The notes under the pieces: generated by a model
Told to the model about the DNA's origin: nothing
The model's database searches: none
The model's input: the letters and a program-made list of their open reading frames with translations, nothing else
Made by a program: the position numbers and the translations under genes
IMG/VR virus record: IMGVR_UViG_3300028392_000232
Span: 1 to 29,144 of that record
DNA length: 29,144 bases
Direction: 5' to 3' (one strand)
From: a virus
Part shown: positions 1 through 5,126 of the stretch, one piece after another
Layout: each line of letters opens with the position of its first letter
Numbering within the stretch: the first letter of the stretch is position 1

Positions 1-685
1 CCGTCTTCCAGTCAGCAACGGAGATTACCTTGAGTGCGTCCAGAGCCTTATCAATGCGGCCCAAGAAGCTAGTCGTCGGACCAATACGCCCAATGGTTAT
101 GTATTCGTGACATGGTGCGCACAAGTCCCCCACGAATCGACCTTGGTGCTTGTGGTTCTCGCACCCGCGAACAATACACCGCGAACAAGGCGATGCAGGA
201 GAGTGTCCCTGATCTTGGTCGTTGTGCAGAGAATCGCAGGCGTGATCCATGCCGCGTAATTGTCCGCAAGTTTGGCAGTGCATCAGCGGGTGTAGCGTTT
301 CGGACTCACTCCATCTATCACACGCGGTTTTCAGCCTTTTACACTCATACGCGAATCGACGGTCGCACACTCCGCCAAGCTGCCAGTTGCGGTATCCGTT
401 GGACTCCATCCACACTCTGATTTTTTCGGCGGCATCCACGATTTCAGCGGGAGGCAACAAATCGGAAAGAGCACAACAAGGCTCCTGCTGGCAACCTGCC
501 ATCTGGGGCGAGTTCGGGACGGGCGGGGTATCAGGCGTTTCCATTTGATTTCGGAGTTTGAGTGTCGGCGTGCATGGCCTCGGCCTGTTCGCGAGACCCC
601 GAACAAGTGGAGGCACATCGACCCCCACTACGTCCTCAGTTAGTTCGGCGGTTTCCGGCTTCGATTCTGGTGTCTGGTTTTCCAT
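1..685 (-). CDS. Cys-rich zinc-binding-like phage protein, 3' end beyond window
   Basis: Reading the minus strand from ATG at 685 gives 228 codons with no stop to position 1, so the C-terminus lies outside the window. The N-terminal part is Pro/Glu/Thr-rich and low in complexity. The second half is globular and holds three paired-cysteine clusters: CQTC near residue 137, CSRC followed by GCENHKH near 167, and LCAPCH near 190. Spacing of this kind suggests one or two zinc ribbons or knuckles. The stretch around GRFVGDLCAPCHEYIT resembles a small zinc-finger-like phage protein I have seen in early regions of other phages; that is recollection, not a search. It is the last gene of the early operon in the window, 11 nt after its upstream neighbour. 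The start is preceded by AAGCCTAACACC and has no Shine-Dalgarno. Function unknown; nucleic-acid binding is a guess. Confidence 0.75.
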   Translation of the reverse strand, partial: MENQTPESKPETAELTEDVVGVDVPPLVRGLANRPRPCTPTLKLRNQMETPDTPPVPNSPQMAGCQQEPCCALSDLLPPAEIVDAAEKIRVWMESNGYRNWQLGGVCDRRFAYECKRLKTACDRWSESETLHPLMHCQTCGQLRGMDHACDSLHNDQDQGHSPASPCSRCIVRGCENHKHQGRFVGDLCAPCHEYITIGRIGPTTSFLGRIDKALDALKVISVADWKT

Positions 686-696
686 GGTGTTAGGCT

Positions 697-1422
697 TCAT
701 CTAGCTGTCACTACGGGTTTGCGGAATGCGCGGATGCCGATGGCGGCGGCGGCTAGGACGGGATCAAGATCATTCTCGGCCTCGGTAGCCTTCAACCAGT
801 CGAGAATTGCGCTGCGCTTGGCTGTCACTTCGCACAAGCCTGGCGCATTCATGTAGATTGCACCAAGGTCAAACACCTCAAAGTCCCATGCGAATCTCAC
901 GCCTTGGGCGATCTTCGTCGTCGCCACCTCATTGCTAGATGCCAGCTTGGCGGCAACTGCATTACGCATTGCCAGCACGTCTGCGATCCGGCCTGTCTCC
1001 TCCGCCTGCTCACGCGCAGCACGGGCAAACTCGAACGCCTTGCGCTCCTCGGCCTCGGCGGCGGCTTTCAGTCGCGCCACCTCGCTGGCATGGTTGCCGA
1101 TTAGCGCGCGTATGCGGCTCTCCTCCATCTCAAACGACTCGGTAAATGACTTTGCTGCCGCGTCGATCAATTTTTTTGTCCGGTTCAGCGGCTCATTCAA
1201 TGCCTTGCGGCTTTTCTCCACCTCGATCCGCATCTGCGCGAGCCGAGCCAAGTGCGAGCGGGCTACGCCGCTCTCGTCATTACTAGTCACTTGCACGATG
1301 GTCGCGCTGCCAGCGAGTATCTGTTGTTTGCGGACCTCCGCCTCGGGCGAGATGGTGAGCTGATAGCCTTCACCGGCAAGGATGAGTGCTTCGGTGTCGA
1401 GTTGTTGTGTTTTCGTTATCAT
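697..1422 (-). CDS. Coiled-coil early phage protein, function unknown
   Basis: 241 aa if translation starts at the ATG at 1422, whose first four bases overlap the stop of the upstream gene (ATGA). A longer reading from 1530 would run through that neighbour and is unlikely. Residues about 45-170 are strongly alpha-helical and charged, rich in Ala, Glu, Arg and Lys (for example ARLKAAAEAEERKAFEFAR), consistent with a long coiled coil. The last 70 residues form a compact domain with FDLGAIYMNAPGLCEV and a C-terminal IGIRAFRKP. Similar coiled-coil proteins sit beside single-strand annealing recombinases and ssDNA-binding proteins in other phages, and here an ssDNA-binding-type gene is in the same operon. 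A role in phage DNA metabolism is inferred from that context only. Confidence 0.75.
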   Translation of the reverse strand: MITKTQQLDTEALILAGEGYQLTISPEAEVRKQQILAGSATIVQVTSNDESGVARSHLARLAQMRIEVEKSRKALNEPLNRTKKLIDAAAKSFTESFEMEESRIRALIGNHASEVARLKAAAEAEERKAFEFARAAREQAEETGRIADVLAMRNAVAAKLASSNEVATTKIAQGVRFAWDFEVFDLGAIYMNAPGLCEVTAKRSAILDWLKATEAENDLDPVLAAAAIGIRAFRKPVVTAR

Positions 1423-1700
1423 CGGTTGCGATAGTCTGAAATTTCCTTGGAGAACTGCGTGCGGAGCGTGGTGAACGTGTCCATGTCCACTTCGTGCATC
1501 CCGTTGGCCACTCCGCTGGCGAACTCGCACACCTGCGTCTCATAGCCAGTCAGCATGAACCCGCACTTGGCGAGGATCGCGGTGGCGTCGGCCTTGCGCT
1601 CATCTTTCATCTCCGCCGTGCGGTCGTTTTTGATGTCGCGCAGTTCTGCGGCGTGTTCGAGTTGTAGCGCGTAGCGGTCTTGGTCGGGAGTGGTTATCAT
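1419..1700 (-). CDS. Small hypothetical early protein (93 aa)
   Basis: Starts at ATG 1700 (MITTPDQDRY). The start overlaps the stop of the Cys-rich ORF before it by ATGA, and its stop overlaps the next start in the same way, so it sits inside a translationally coupled chain. The protein is soluble and mixed charged, with a helical N-terminal half (AAELRDIKNDRTAEMKDERK) and a C-terminal half containing VANGMHEVDMDTFTTLRTQF. No signal peptide, membrane segment or recognised catalytic motif is seen. I do not recognise the family. The longer reading from 1760 would overlap its neighbour and has no support. Confidence 0.65.
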   Translation of the reverse strand: MITTPDQDRYALQLEHAAELRDIKNDRTAEMKDERKADATAILAKCGFMLTGYETQVCEFASGVANGMHEVDMDTFTTLRTQFSKEISDYRNR

Positions 1701-1915
1701 AGTATTCTTGGGAAAAAGTGTTTCATGCTCAGGTTCACTCCGCCGTTGCAGATGCAACAAGTCTTGAGGAGCAGGCGGCAGGATTGGTGGAAGCAGGTTT
1801 CACAGTGGTTGGGTGGGCAGGGTTTTTCTCGGAGTTTTCTGGCGTTGGCCGCGAGGCGTGCGCGGATTGTTAGTATGGCGCGTTCTCCTCGCGGGGCGTC
1901 GCTGGGTGCTCGCAC
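1697..1915 (-). CDS. Small Cys-rich (zinc-knuckle-like) ORF, start uncertain
   Basis: An open frame fills the gap between the genes ending at 1870 and starting at 1700. It ends with a TGA that overlaps the ATG at 1700 (ATGA). The C-terminal 40 residues contain CPPNHCETCFHQSC followed by KTCCIC: seven cysteines and two histidines with metal-binding spacing. The start is the problem. The nearest conventional start is GTG at 1915, which overlaps the upstream gene by 46 nt and gives 72 aa. A good AGGAG motif lies just before an in-frame ATA at 1875, which overlaps the upstream stop. Cysteine spacing, gap filling and coupling support a real gene. It may be a small zinc-finger regulator. Confidence 0.45.
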   Translation of the reverse strand: MRAPSDAPRGERAILTIRARLAANARKLREKPCPPNHCETCFHQSCRLLLKTCCICNGGVNLSMKHFFPRIL

Positions 1916-2346
1916 AGAATCCACGGCAGACGGTGCAGTAGGATCGGCGGCAGCTCTGGCCGGTGCGCTTGCAGTGCCAGCCAGATCACCTCCGGCTCGT
2001 TCGGGTCGCGCATCACGCAAAGCTGAGTCTCGAAGCTGTTCAGCGCCGCGTGCCAGGTCTGCGTCTCCTTGTCTGCGTCGGCTGGCACCATCGGCACCGC
2101 CTCGCCCTTGCTGCGGCTCAGGCTCCGCAGCTCGGAGTGGTGCGCCTTCTCCGCGATGTCTGCCTGCGGCAGCGGGGCGGATGCCGACAGCACCATCCCC
2201 GCCCGCCGCTTTCCCACACTCGGCGGGTCGATCCGGTCAATGGCAGCTTCGAGTGCCACGTCCACTGGCGCGGCCTGCGGTGCGGCAAGCGCCTTGCCAG
2301 CGGCGGCGGCTTTCTTGGCGGCGATGATTTCTGCGATGGTGGGCAC
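1870..2346 (-). CDS. Hypothetical early phage protein (158 aa)
   Basis: The best start is GTG at 2346 (VPTIAEIIAAKK), preceded by AACAATCAATAAC rather than a Shine-Dalgarno. The N-terminal 45 residues are Ala/Lys-rich and helical, probably a flexible tether. The C-terminal 70 residues look globular, with LCVMRDPNEPEVIWLALQ, a PPILLHRLPWIL segment and a Pro-rich tail ending in NAPY. I have seen this type of C-terminal domain in hypothetical phage proteins near ssDNA-binding genes but know no function for it. It follows the ssDNA-binding-type gene in the operon after a 130-nt gap. Confidence 0.7.
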   Translation of the reverse strand: MPTIAEIIAAKKAAAAGKALAAPQAAPVDVALEAAIDRIDPPSVGKRRAGMVLSASAPLPQADIAEKAHHSELRSLSRSKGEAVPMVPADADKETQTWHAALNSFETQLCVMRDPNEPEVIWLALQAHRPELPPILLHRLPWILCEHPATPREENAPY

Positions 2347-2347
2347 G

Positions 2348-2428
2348 TTATTGATTGTTGAGAAAATTAGGGTATAAGTCCGGTGACTGATCCGGTGTCC
2401 GCTGTGTGGCGCGGCAGTGGTTATCCAT
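2348..2428 (-). CDS. Possible 26-aa leader peptide or microprotein
   Basis: The 130-nt gap between genes 2477-3166 and 1870-2346 contains a short frame, ATG at 2428 to TAA at 2348-2350, ending one nucleotide before the next GTG start. It is preceded by CCGGAGAA, a Shine-Dalgarno-like run placed close to the ATG. The peptide begins MDNHCRATQR and has no recognisable feature. The close stop-start spacing would permit translational coupling. The gap may equally be an untranslated leader, so this is listed only as a candidate. Confidence 0.25.
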   Translation of the reverse strand: MDNHCRATQRTPDQSPDLYPNFLNNQ

Positions 2429-2476
2429 TTCTCCGGCTAGCCCCCACCGGGATCTCCCAGCAGGTCGGGAAATTGT

Positions 2477-3166
2477 TCAGTATGGGATCTCGTCGCCAGT
2501 GAGCAGGGCAGACAGCTCAGTGAGCGCAGCGATCAGCCCGGCATCCTCCGGCCCATTCTTTGCCTTTGCCGTTGGTAGCCACTTCTCGATCAGCGTCTTC
2601 ACGCCGGTCTCATCCACGTCGGCAAGCCGCCTGTCTTTATACTTCCCGACATGCACGACTACTGCCTCCCATCCGCTCGCCGCAGGCTCATCCGCAGCGT
2701 CGTCGTTATCAGGCTCCTCGCGGTCTTTGATGCGAGTGTATTTGCCGGACGGCTTGAGTGTCTTCTCGTCCTTGTCCGGCGCGATGAAGCTGATGTTCGC
2801 GTAAGTCTTATCGTCCTTGTGCTCGTGCTGGATGATGAGTTTCACACCGTGGCCGATCAGGCACTCGATGTCGAACTCGTTCAACTCGGCGGATGTAAGC
2901 TCGCGGCCCATCATCTTCTTCAAGTCCTTCCGTAGTGCGGCTTTCTCGTTGAGCGACGGCGTGTAGCCACGACTCCAGATGCAGAACCGGCGGTCATTCT
3001 CGTCATCCATGCACTCGGTCTCGAAGACCATGCGGAACTCATCCTTCTCGCCGTATTGAGTTTGCCGCTTCTTGAGGTCGGTGATGTCCACCAGCACCGC
3101 TTTGATCGGCCCTTCCGACTCAGGGTGCGGGGTGAAGTTGCTGTTCTTTTTTTCTGATAGCTTCAT
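2477..3166 (-). CDS. Phage ssDNA-binding-type protein (OB-fold-like)
   Basis: 229 aa from ATG 3166. The body has the pattern of a widespread phage family: an N-terminal beta strand GPIKAVLVDITDLKK (near 19-33), FRMVFETE and RFCIWSRGYT strands, then SLNEKAALRKDLKKMMGRELT (near 91-111), NEFDIECLIGHGVKLIIQHE and KTYANISFIAP. This family is encoded in phage recombination and replication clusters and is taken to bind single-stranded DNA or act with the replisome. The tail from about residue 150 is acidic (DREEPDNDDAADE), as in many ssDNA-binding proteins, followed by a small helical end. The ATG overlaps the stop of the MarR-like gene (ATGA). The leader is an AAC triplet run with no Shine-Dalgarno. 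The family match is from memory. Confidence 0.7.
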   Translation of the reverse strand: MKLSEKKNSNFTPHPESEGPIKAVLVDITDLKKRQTQYGEKDEFRMVFETECMDDENDRRFCIWSRGYTPSLNEKAALRKDLKKMMGRELTSAELNEFDIECLIGHGVKLIIQHEHKDDKTYANISFIAPDKDEKTLKPSGKYTRIKDREEPDNDDAADEPAASGWEAVVVHVGKYKDRRLADVDETGVKTLIEKWLPTAKAKNGPEDAGLIAALTELSALLTGDEIPY

Positions 3167-3480
3167 ACTGTTGTTGTTGTTGTTGTTATTGGTTGTGGGA
3201 GATTGAGAATGTTATGGAGCACACCGAACCCATGGTCGGTGATCTCCAGCGTCCAGACTCGCCGGTCGTGGCGCAGCGAGCGACGCTTGGCATACCCTTT
3301 GTCGATCAACGCGTCCGCGATGCCGGTCATGTTCGCCGATGACCTGCCAGACATGGCCGCAAGCGCAGACAACTTGGTCCCCGGATGCTCGGCGCAGTGG
3401 AGCAGGACCATCAGCTTCGTCAGGCCTACGCCGCGTTTGCTGCTGTTCGCTAGGATGTCTGTCAGTTCGGAGGTGTTCAT
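3163..3480 (-). CDS. MarR-like winged-helix regulator
   Basis: 105 aa from ATG 3480, which overlaps the previous stop by one base (TGATG). A winged-helix fold can be read: LTKLMVLLHCAEHPGTKLSALAA (helices 1-2), a recognition helix MSGRSSANMTGIADALIDKG (near 43-62), then the wing RSLRHDRRVWTLEITDHG, whose DRR plus T-D-H-G signature is typical of MarR proteins. The flanking dimerisation helices of full-size MarR proteins (about 140 aa) are mostly missing, so this is a short phage version. It probably regulates early or late phage transcription by DNA binding. The last residues are Pro-Ile followed by a run of threonines encoded by an AAC/ACA triplet repeat that also forms the leader of the next gene. 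Confidence 0.75.
   Translation of the reverse strand: MNTSELTDILANSSKRGVGLTKLMVLLHCAEHPGTKLSALAAMSGRSSANMTGIADALIDKGYAKRRSLRHDRRVWTLEITDHGFGVLHNILNLPQPITTTTTTV
3168..3187 (-). repeat. AAC/ACA trinucleotide run, coding tail and leader in one
   Basis: The plus strand reads TGT/TTG repeated about six times here. On the minus strand it encodes the poly-threonine end of the MarR-like protein and is also the A/C-rich leader just before the ATG at 3166. Confidence 0.8.
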
Positions 3481-3662
3481 CAGCGGACGACAAGGTAGAT
3501 AAGCGTGGCGAGGAACCAAGCGACCAAAGCCAGCGCAGCCCATGCGATGACGTATTCGCTCTTGTCGTCTTTGCGCTCGTTGATCCAACGAAGCAGCTCG
3601 ATGTCGGCTTTTAGGTTGTTGCCGAACGTGTCGGACGCTTCGCGTTTGTTGGTGTTATTCAT
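3480..3662 (-). CDS. 60-aa protein with C-terminal membrane anchor
   Basis: Starts at ATG 3662 (MNNTNKREAS), overlapping the stop of the 28-aa membrane gene by ATGA. The first 38 residues are soluble and charged, with an amphipathic stretch LKADIELLRWINERKDDKSE. Residues about 39-59 form one clear transmembrane helix (VIAWAALALVAWFLATLIYLVV) ending in a single Arg. With the next upstream gene it makes a pair of small membrane proteins inside an otherwise regulatory operon. Superinfection exclusion, host-membrane modulation or an anti-phage function is possible, but nothing in the sequence decides. Confidence 0.7.
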   Translation of the reverse strand: MNNTNKREASDTFGNNLKADIELLRWINERKDDKSEYVIAWAALALVAWFLATLIYLVVR

Positions 3663-3745
3663 GGCAGCAGTTGGTGGGAGAATACGATGACGAGAGTCCA
3701 CACGGTCAGGTTGACCCCTACGCAGATGGCGATGGCGATCTTCAC
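3659..3745 (-). CDS. 28-aa single-pass membrane microprotein
   Basis: GTG at 3745 to TGA at 3659-3661, 28 residues starting MKIAIAICVG. Almost the whole peptide is one hydrophobic helix (residues 2-22), followed by a short polar end (SHQLLP). The frame is fitted exactly between neighbours: its GTG overlaps the upstream stop as GTGA, and its TGA overlaps the downstream ATG as ATGA. Double four-base coupling plus a clean membrane helix is good evidence for a real gene despite its size. It may assemble with the 60-aa membrane protein encoded next. Function unknown. Confidence 0.6.
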   Translation of the reverse strand: MKIAIAICVGVNLTVWTLVIVFSHQLLP

Positions 3746-3867
3746 GCTCCCCGCCTTTCTAATTGACGCTTCTGCTTGAGCAGCGAGTGAAGCCGTGCGG
3801 CCCACTTGTTATCGAATGGCGTCGAGCGGATCGCCGCGCTGATCTCCTTGGTGTTTTTTGGTTTCAT
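3742..3867 (-). CDS. Small basic hypothetical protein (41 aa)
   Basis: The preferred start is ATG 3867 (MKPKNTKEIS) because the leader CAACCAACAAC directly before it matches the other starts of this phage. A longer form from ATG 3933 (63 aa) would put coding sequence through the foldable region. The peptide is basic and helical (WAARLHSLLKQKRQLERRG). It could be a small nucleic-acid-binding or regulatory protein; no family is recognised. Its stop overlaps the following GTG start (GTGA). Confidence 0.55.
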   Translation of the reverse strand: MKPKNTKEISAAIRSTPFDNKWAARLHSLLKQKRQLERRGA

Positions 3868-3883
3868 GTTGTTGGTTGATGGG

Positions 3884-3970
3884 TTCCCTCCCCGACTGCC
3901 TTCGATATTGTTCCAGCCGGTAGCCTTGGGCATTAGTGGTCGCCACCCTTTAGGGCAGAGGGGGAGGGAA
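3884..3970 (-). ncRNA. Candidate structured 5' leader RNA
   Basis: The 110-nt gap between the MerR-like gene and the 41-aa gene can fold on the transcribed (minus) strand into a long closing stem. TTCCCTCCCC (3970-3961) pairs perfectly with GGGGAGGGAA (3893-3884), then a 2x2 internal loop, then CTGCC (3958-3954) with GGCAG (3900-3896). Inside are a GTGG-CGA-CCAC hairpin (3946-3936) and a weaker CCA...TGG element (3929-3913). No U-run follows, so it is not a simple terminator. It may be a regulatory leader or a processing site. Only base pairing is seen. Confidence 0.45.
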
Positions 3971-3977
3971 GGTGTTT

Positions 3978-4181
3978 TCAGAACGTCGGCACCATGCCGG
4001 TCCTTGAAGGTGTTTGTGGTTTGGCCGCGAGTTGCTTGATGACGGTTTTCAGGTCGAACCTGACGAACGCATGGCGGTCGATGTCGGCGGTGATCAGCCC
4101 CTTGCGCTTCCAGCGCAGCACGACTTGCGGCGACATCCTGAGTTCGGCTGCGACCTCGGCGGCGGTGAGGAGCTGTTTCAT
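3978..4181 (-). CDS. MerR/excisionase-type helix-turn-helix protein
   Basis: 67 aa from ATG 4181, two nucleotides after the stop of the ribbon-helix-helix-like gene. The first 40 residues are a typical HTH_17 domain: LLTAAEVAAELRMSPQVVLRWKRKGLI, then a wing with HAFVRFDLKTVIKQL. Such domains occur in excisionases (Xis/Cox), AlpA-type regulators and small phage activators. Lying beside attP and the integrase, it is the best candidate for the recombination directionality factor, though a Cro/CII-like transcription role fits as well. The C-terminal 20 residues are probably unstructured. The longer reading from 4403 would run through the upstream gene in another frame and is not supported. Confidence 0.75.
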   Translation of the reverse strand: MKQLLTAAEVAAELRMSPQVVLRWKRKGLITADIDRHAFVRFDLKTVIKQLAAKPQTPSRTGMVPTF

Positions 4182-4183
4182 GG

Positions 4184-4387
4184 TTAAACAGAGTCGGTCG
4201 TTGCGAGCATGGGCGATGTCACCTTGAACTCTCCAGATTCCAGTTTCGCCAGTCCGTCGCGGATCAGAATCCGGGTCAGGTTGGTGGGGGTCGTTCCGGC
4301 GATGCCCGCTTGGGCGTCGAGGGTTTTTTTGTCTTCGTAGAGATCCACGCAGACCCTTCCGTTCGGATTGCTTTTTCGTTTGGCCAT
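4184..4387 (-). CDS. Ribbon-helix-helix-like small regulator (first early gene)
   Basis: 67 aa from ATG 4387 (MAKRKSNPNG); a GGAAAG lies about 8 nt upstream, one of the few plausible ribosome sites in this genome. The pattern is basic N-terminus, one beta strand (GRVCVDLYED), then two helices (TLDAQAGIAG and TTPTNLTRILIRDGLAKLESG), the order of Arc/CopG/MetJ ribbon-helix-helix DNA-binding proteins. It is the first gene of the leftward operon and faces the XRE repressor across a 78-nt control region. That position is where a Cro-like regulator would be expected. An upstream extension to 4435 would read through the operator and is unlikely. Confidence 0.65.
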   Translation of the reverse strand: MAKRKSNPNGRVCVDLYEDKKTLDAQAGIAGTTPTNLTRILIRDGLAKLESGEFKVTSPMLATTDSV

Positions 4388-4465
4388 GCGAAAGACTTTC
4401 CAATTTTGGAAACCGACGTAAAGAAAAACTTTCAAAAAAGAGAAACTTTGTTATATTGGAGAGCT
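4388..4465. promoter_or_regulatory. Divergent early/repressor control region
   Basis: An AT-rich 78-nt spacer separates the leftward early operon from the rightward repressor gene. A rightward promoter can be proposed with -35 TTTCAA (4430-4435) and -10 TATATT (4452-4457), 16-nt spacer, which would put the start almost on the repressor ATG (a nearly leaderless mRNA). A leftward promoter can be proposed with -35 TTGGTC (4477-4472) and -10 TATAAC (4455-4450). Both are read by eye and overlap each other. Confidence 0.4.
4397..4412. promoter_or_regulatory. Palindromic operator candidate
   Basis: TTTCCAA-TT-TTGGAAA is a perfect 7-bp inverted repeat with a 2-bp centre, lying between the early operon start and the repressor gene. 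Its size and place fit a dimeric XRE repressor or Cro-like site. Related TTCC...GGAA dyads occur within the repressor gene at 4593-4614 and 4676-4697. Confidence 0.6.
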
Positions 4466-4930
4466 ATGAATGACCAAACTGAGAAACAACGGATTGCCGG
4501 GTCGATACTCCCAAACATCGTGCAGGCCTTTAGAAACAAGGGATTATCACAGGCCCATCTGGCGAAGTCGCTAGGGAAAAGCGAGGCGTGGGTTTCCAAA
4601 CTTTTGTCTGGAAAACAGAAGTCGGTGGACGAAAAAACCTTCCGAAAACTGGAAATCACGCTCGAAATCGACTCGTTCCAGTTAGCGAAAACTGGAAATA
4701 TCTCCCCGCTCGCGGCCCAGATCGCCGCGCTGGTCGATGCCGACCCGATCTTTGCGAAGCTCTCCCTCTGCGCGCGGGAGGCGATCATAGGGGCAAGAGC
4801 CACATTCACGCCCCGCTACGTCCCTACGGATGAAATGGCCGGGCTTGGGAAGAAGATCATCGACATCATCCAGTCCAACCCAGACAAGCCGGGGAAAGTG
4901 GCGAAGCTCGTCCTGCAACTTTTAGCGTGA
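4466..4930 (+). CDS. XRE-family phage repressor (CI-like)
   Basis: 154 aa from ATG 4466, preceded by GGAGAG four to five bases upstream, so this gene does have a ribosome site. Residues about 8-66 form an XRE/CI-type HTH: IVQAFRNKGLSQAHLAKSLG, then the recognition helix KSEAWVSKLLSGK, then KTFRKLEITLEI. The C-terminal half (residues 75-154) is helical and lacks the Ser/Lys catalytic dyad of a LexA-like self-cleaving domain, so DNA-damage autocleavage is not expected. It is transcribed away from the early operon and is the likely lysogeny repressor of the switch at 4388-4465. The longer reading from 4310 crosses the operator and the opposing gene and is rejected. Confidence 0.8.
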   Translation: MNDQTEKQRIAGSILPNIVQAFRNKGLSQAHLAKSLGKSEAWVSKLLSGKQKSVDEKTFRKLEITLEIDSFQLAKTGNISPLAAQIAALVDADPIFAKLSLCAREAIIGARATFTPRYVPTDEMAGLGKKIIDIIQSNPDKPGKVAKLVLQLLA

Positions 4931-4949
4931 TGAGGCGATAAGAGGGCGA
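4929..4949 (+). repeat. attP-flanking direct repeat, left copy
   Basis: GATGAGGCGATAAGAGGGCG with upstream TTTTAGCGT nearly repeats the sequence at 5101-5119. It starts at the end of the repressor gene and lies about 50 bp left of the att core. It is a candidate arm-type binding site for integrase or excisionase. Confidence 0.55.
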
Positions 4950-4998
4950 TTTCCCACCAAGCAACAAAAACACCTACGGGCATATAGGCCACTCGGCC

Positions 4999-5044
4999 AT
5001 TCGTAATGAATAGGTCGTCGGTTCAATTCCGACCAGCGGCTCCA
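4999..5044 (+). other. attP core: 3' half of a tRNA-Thr(CGU) gene
   Basis: The block reads as the 3' part of a tRNA. It has an anticodon loop TTCGTAA (anticodon CGU, Thr), the 3' anticodon-stem strand TGAAT, a variable loop, a perfect T-arm stem GTCGG/CCGAC around TTCAATT, the 3' acceptor strand CAGCGGC, discriminator T and encoded CCA. Upstream there is no matching 5' acceptor or D-arm, and the bases before the loop cannot pair with TGAAT, so it is not a functional tRNA. A tRNA 3' fragment directly before an integrase gene is the usual form of a phage attachment site that restores the host tRNA on integration. Confidence 0.8.
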
Positions 5045-5100
5045 TAACTCCTTGATTTATCGTTACCATGCTTTACTTGTTTTTACCCCTTTTTTAACGC

Positions 5101-5119
5101 GATGGGGCGATAAGGGCGA
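5101..5119 (+). repeat. attP-flanking direct repeat, right copy
   Basis: GATGGGGCGATAAGGGCGA, preceded by TTTTTTAACGC, matches the copy at 4929-4949 with two substitutions or small gaps. It lies 8 bp before the integrase ATG and covers its only possible ribosome site, so integrase or excisionase binding here could also regulate int. Confidence 0.55.
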
Positions 5120-5126
5120 CAATGTT

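Noticed and set aside
112-548. Plus-strand frames at the left edge
   Set aside because: The minus-strand frame 685-1 is open throughout with paired cysteines and fits the operon direction.
4960-5044. A complete functional tRNA-Thr gene
   Set aside because: No 5' acceptor, D-arm or 5' anticodon-stem strand can be paired; only the 3' half is present.
5052-5126. TTG start 25 codons upstream for the integrase
   Set aside because: It would translate the att flank and direct repeat, and the added residues do not resemble integrase N-termini.
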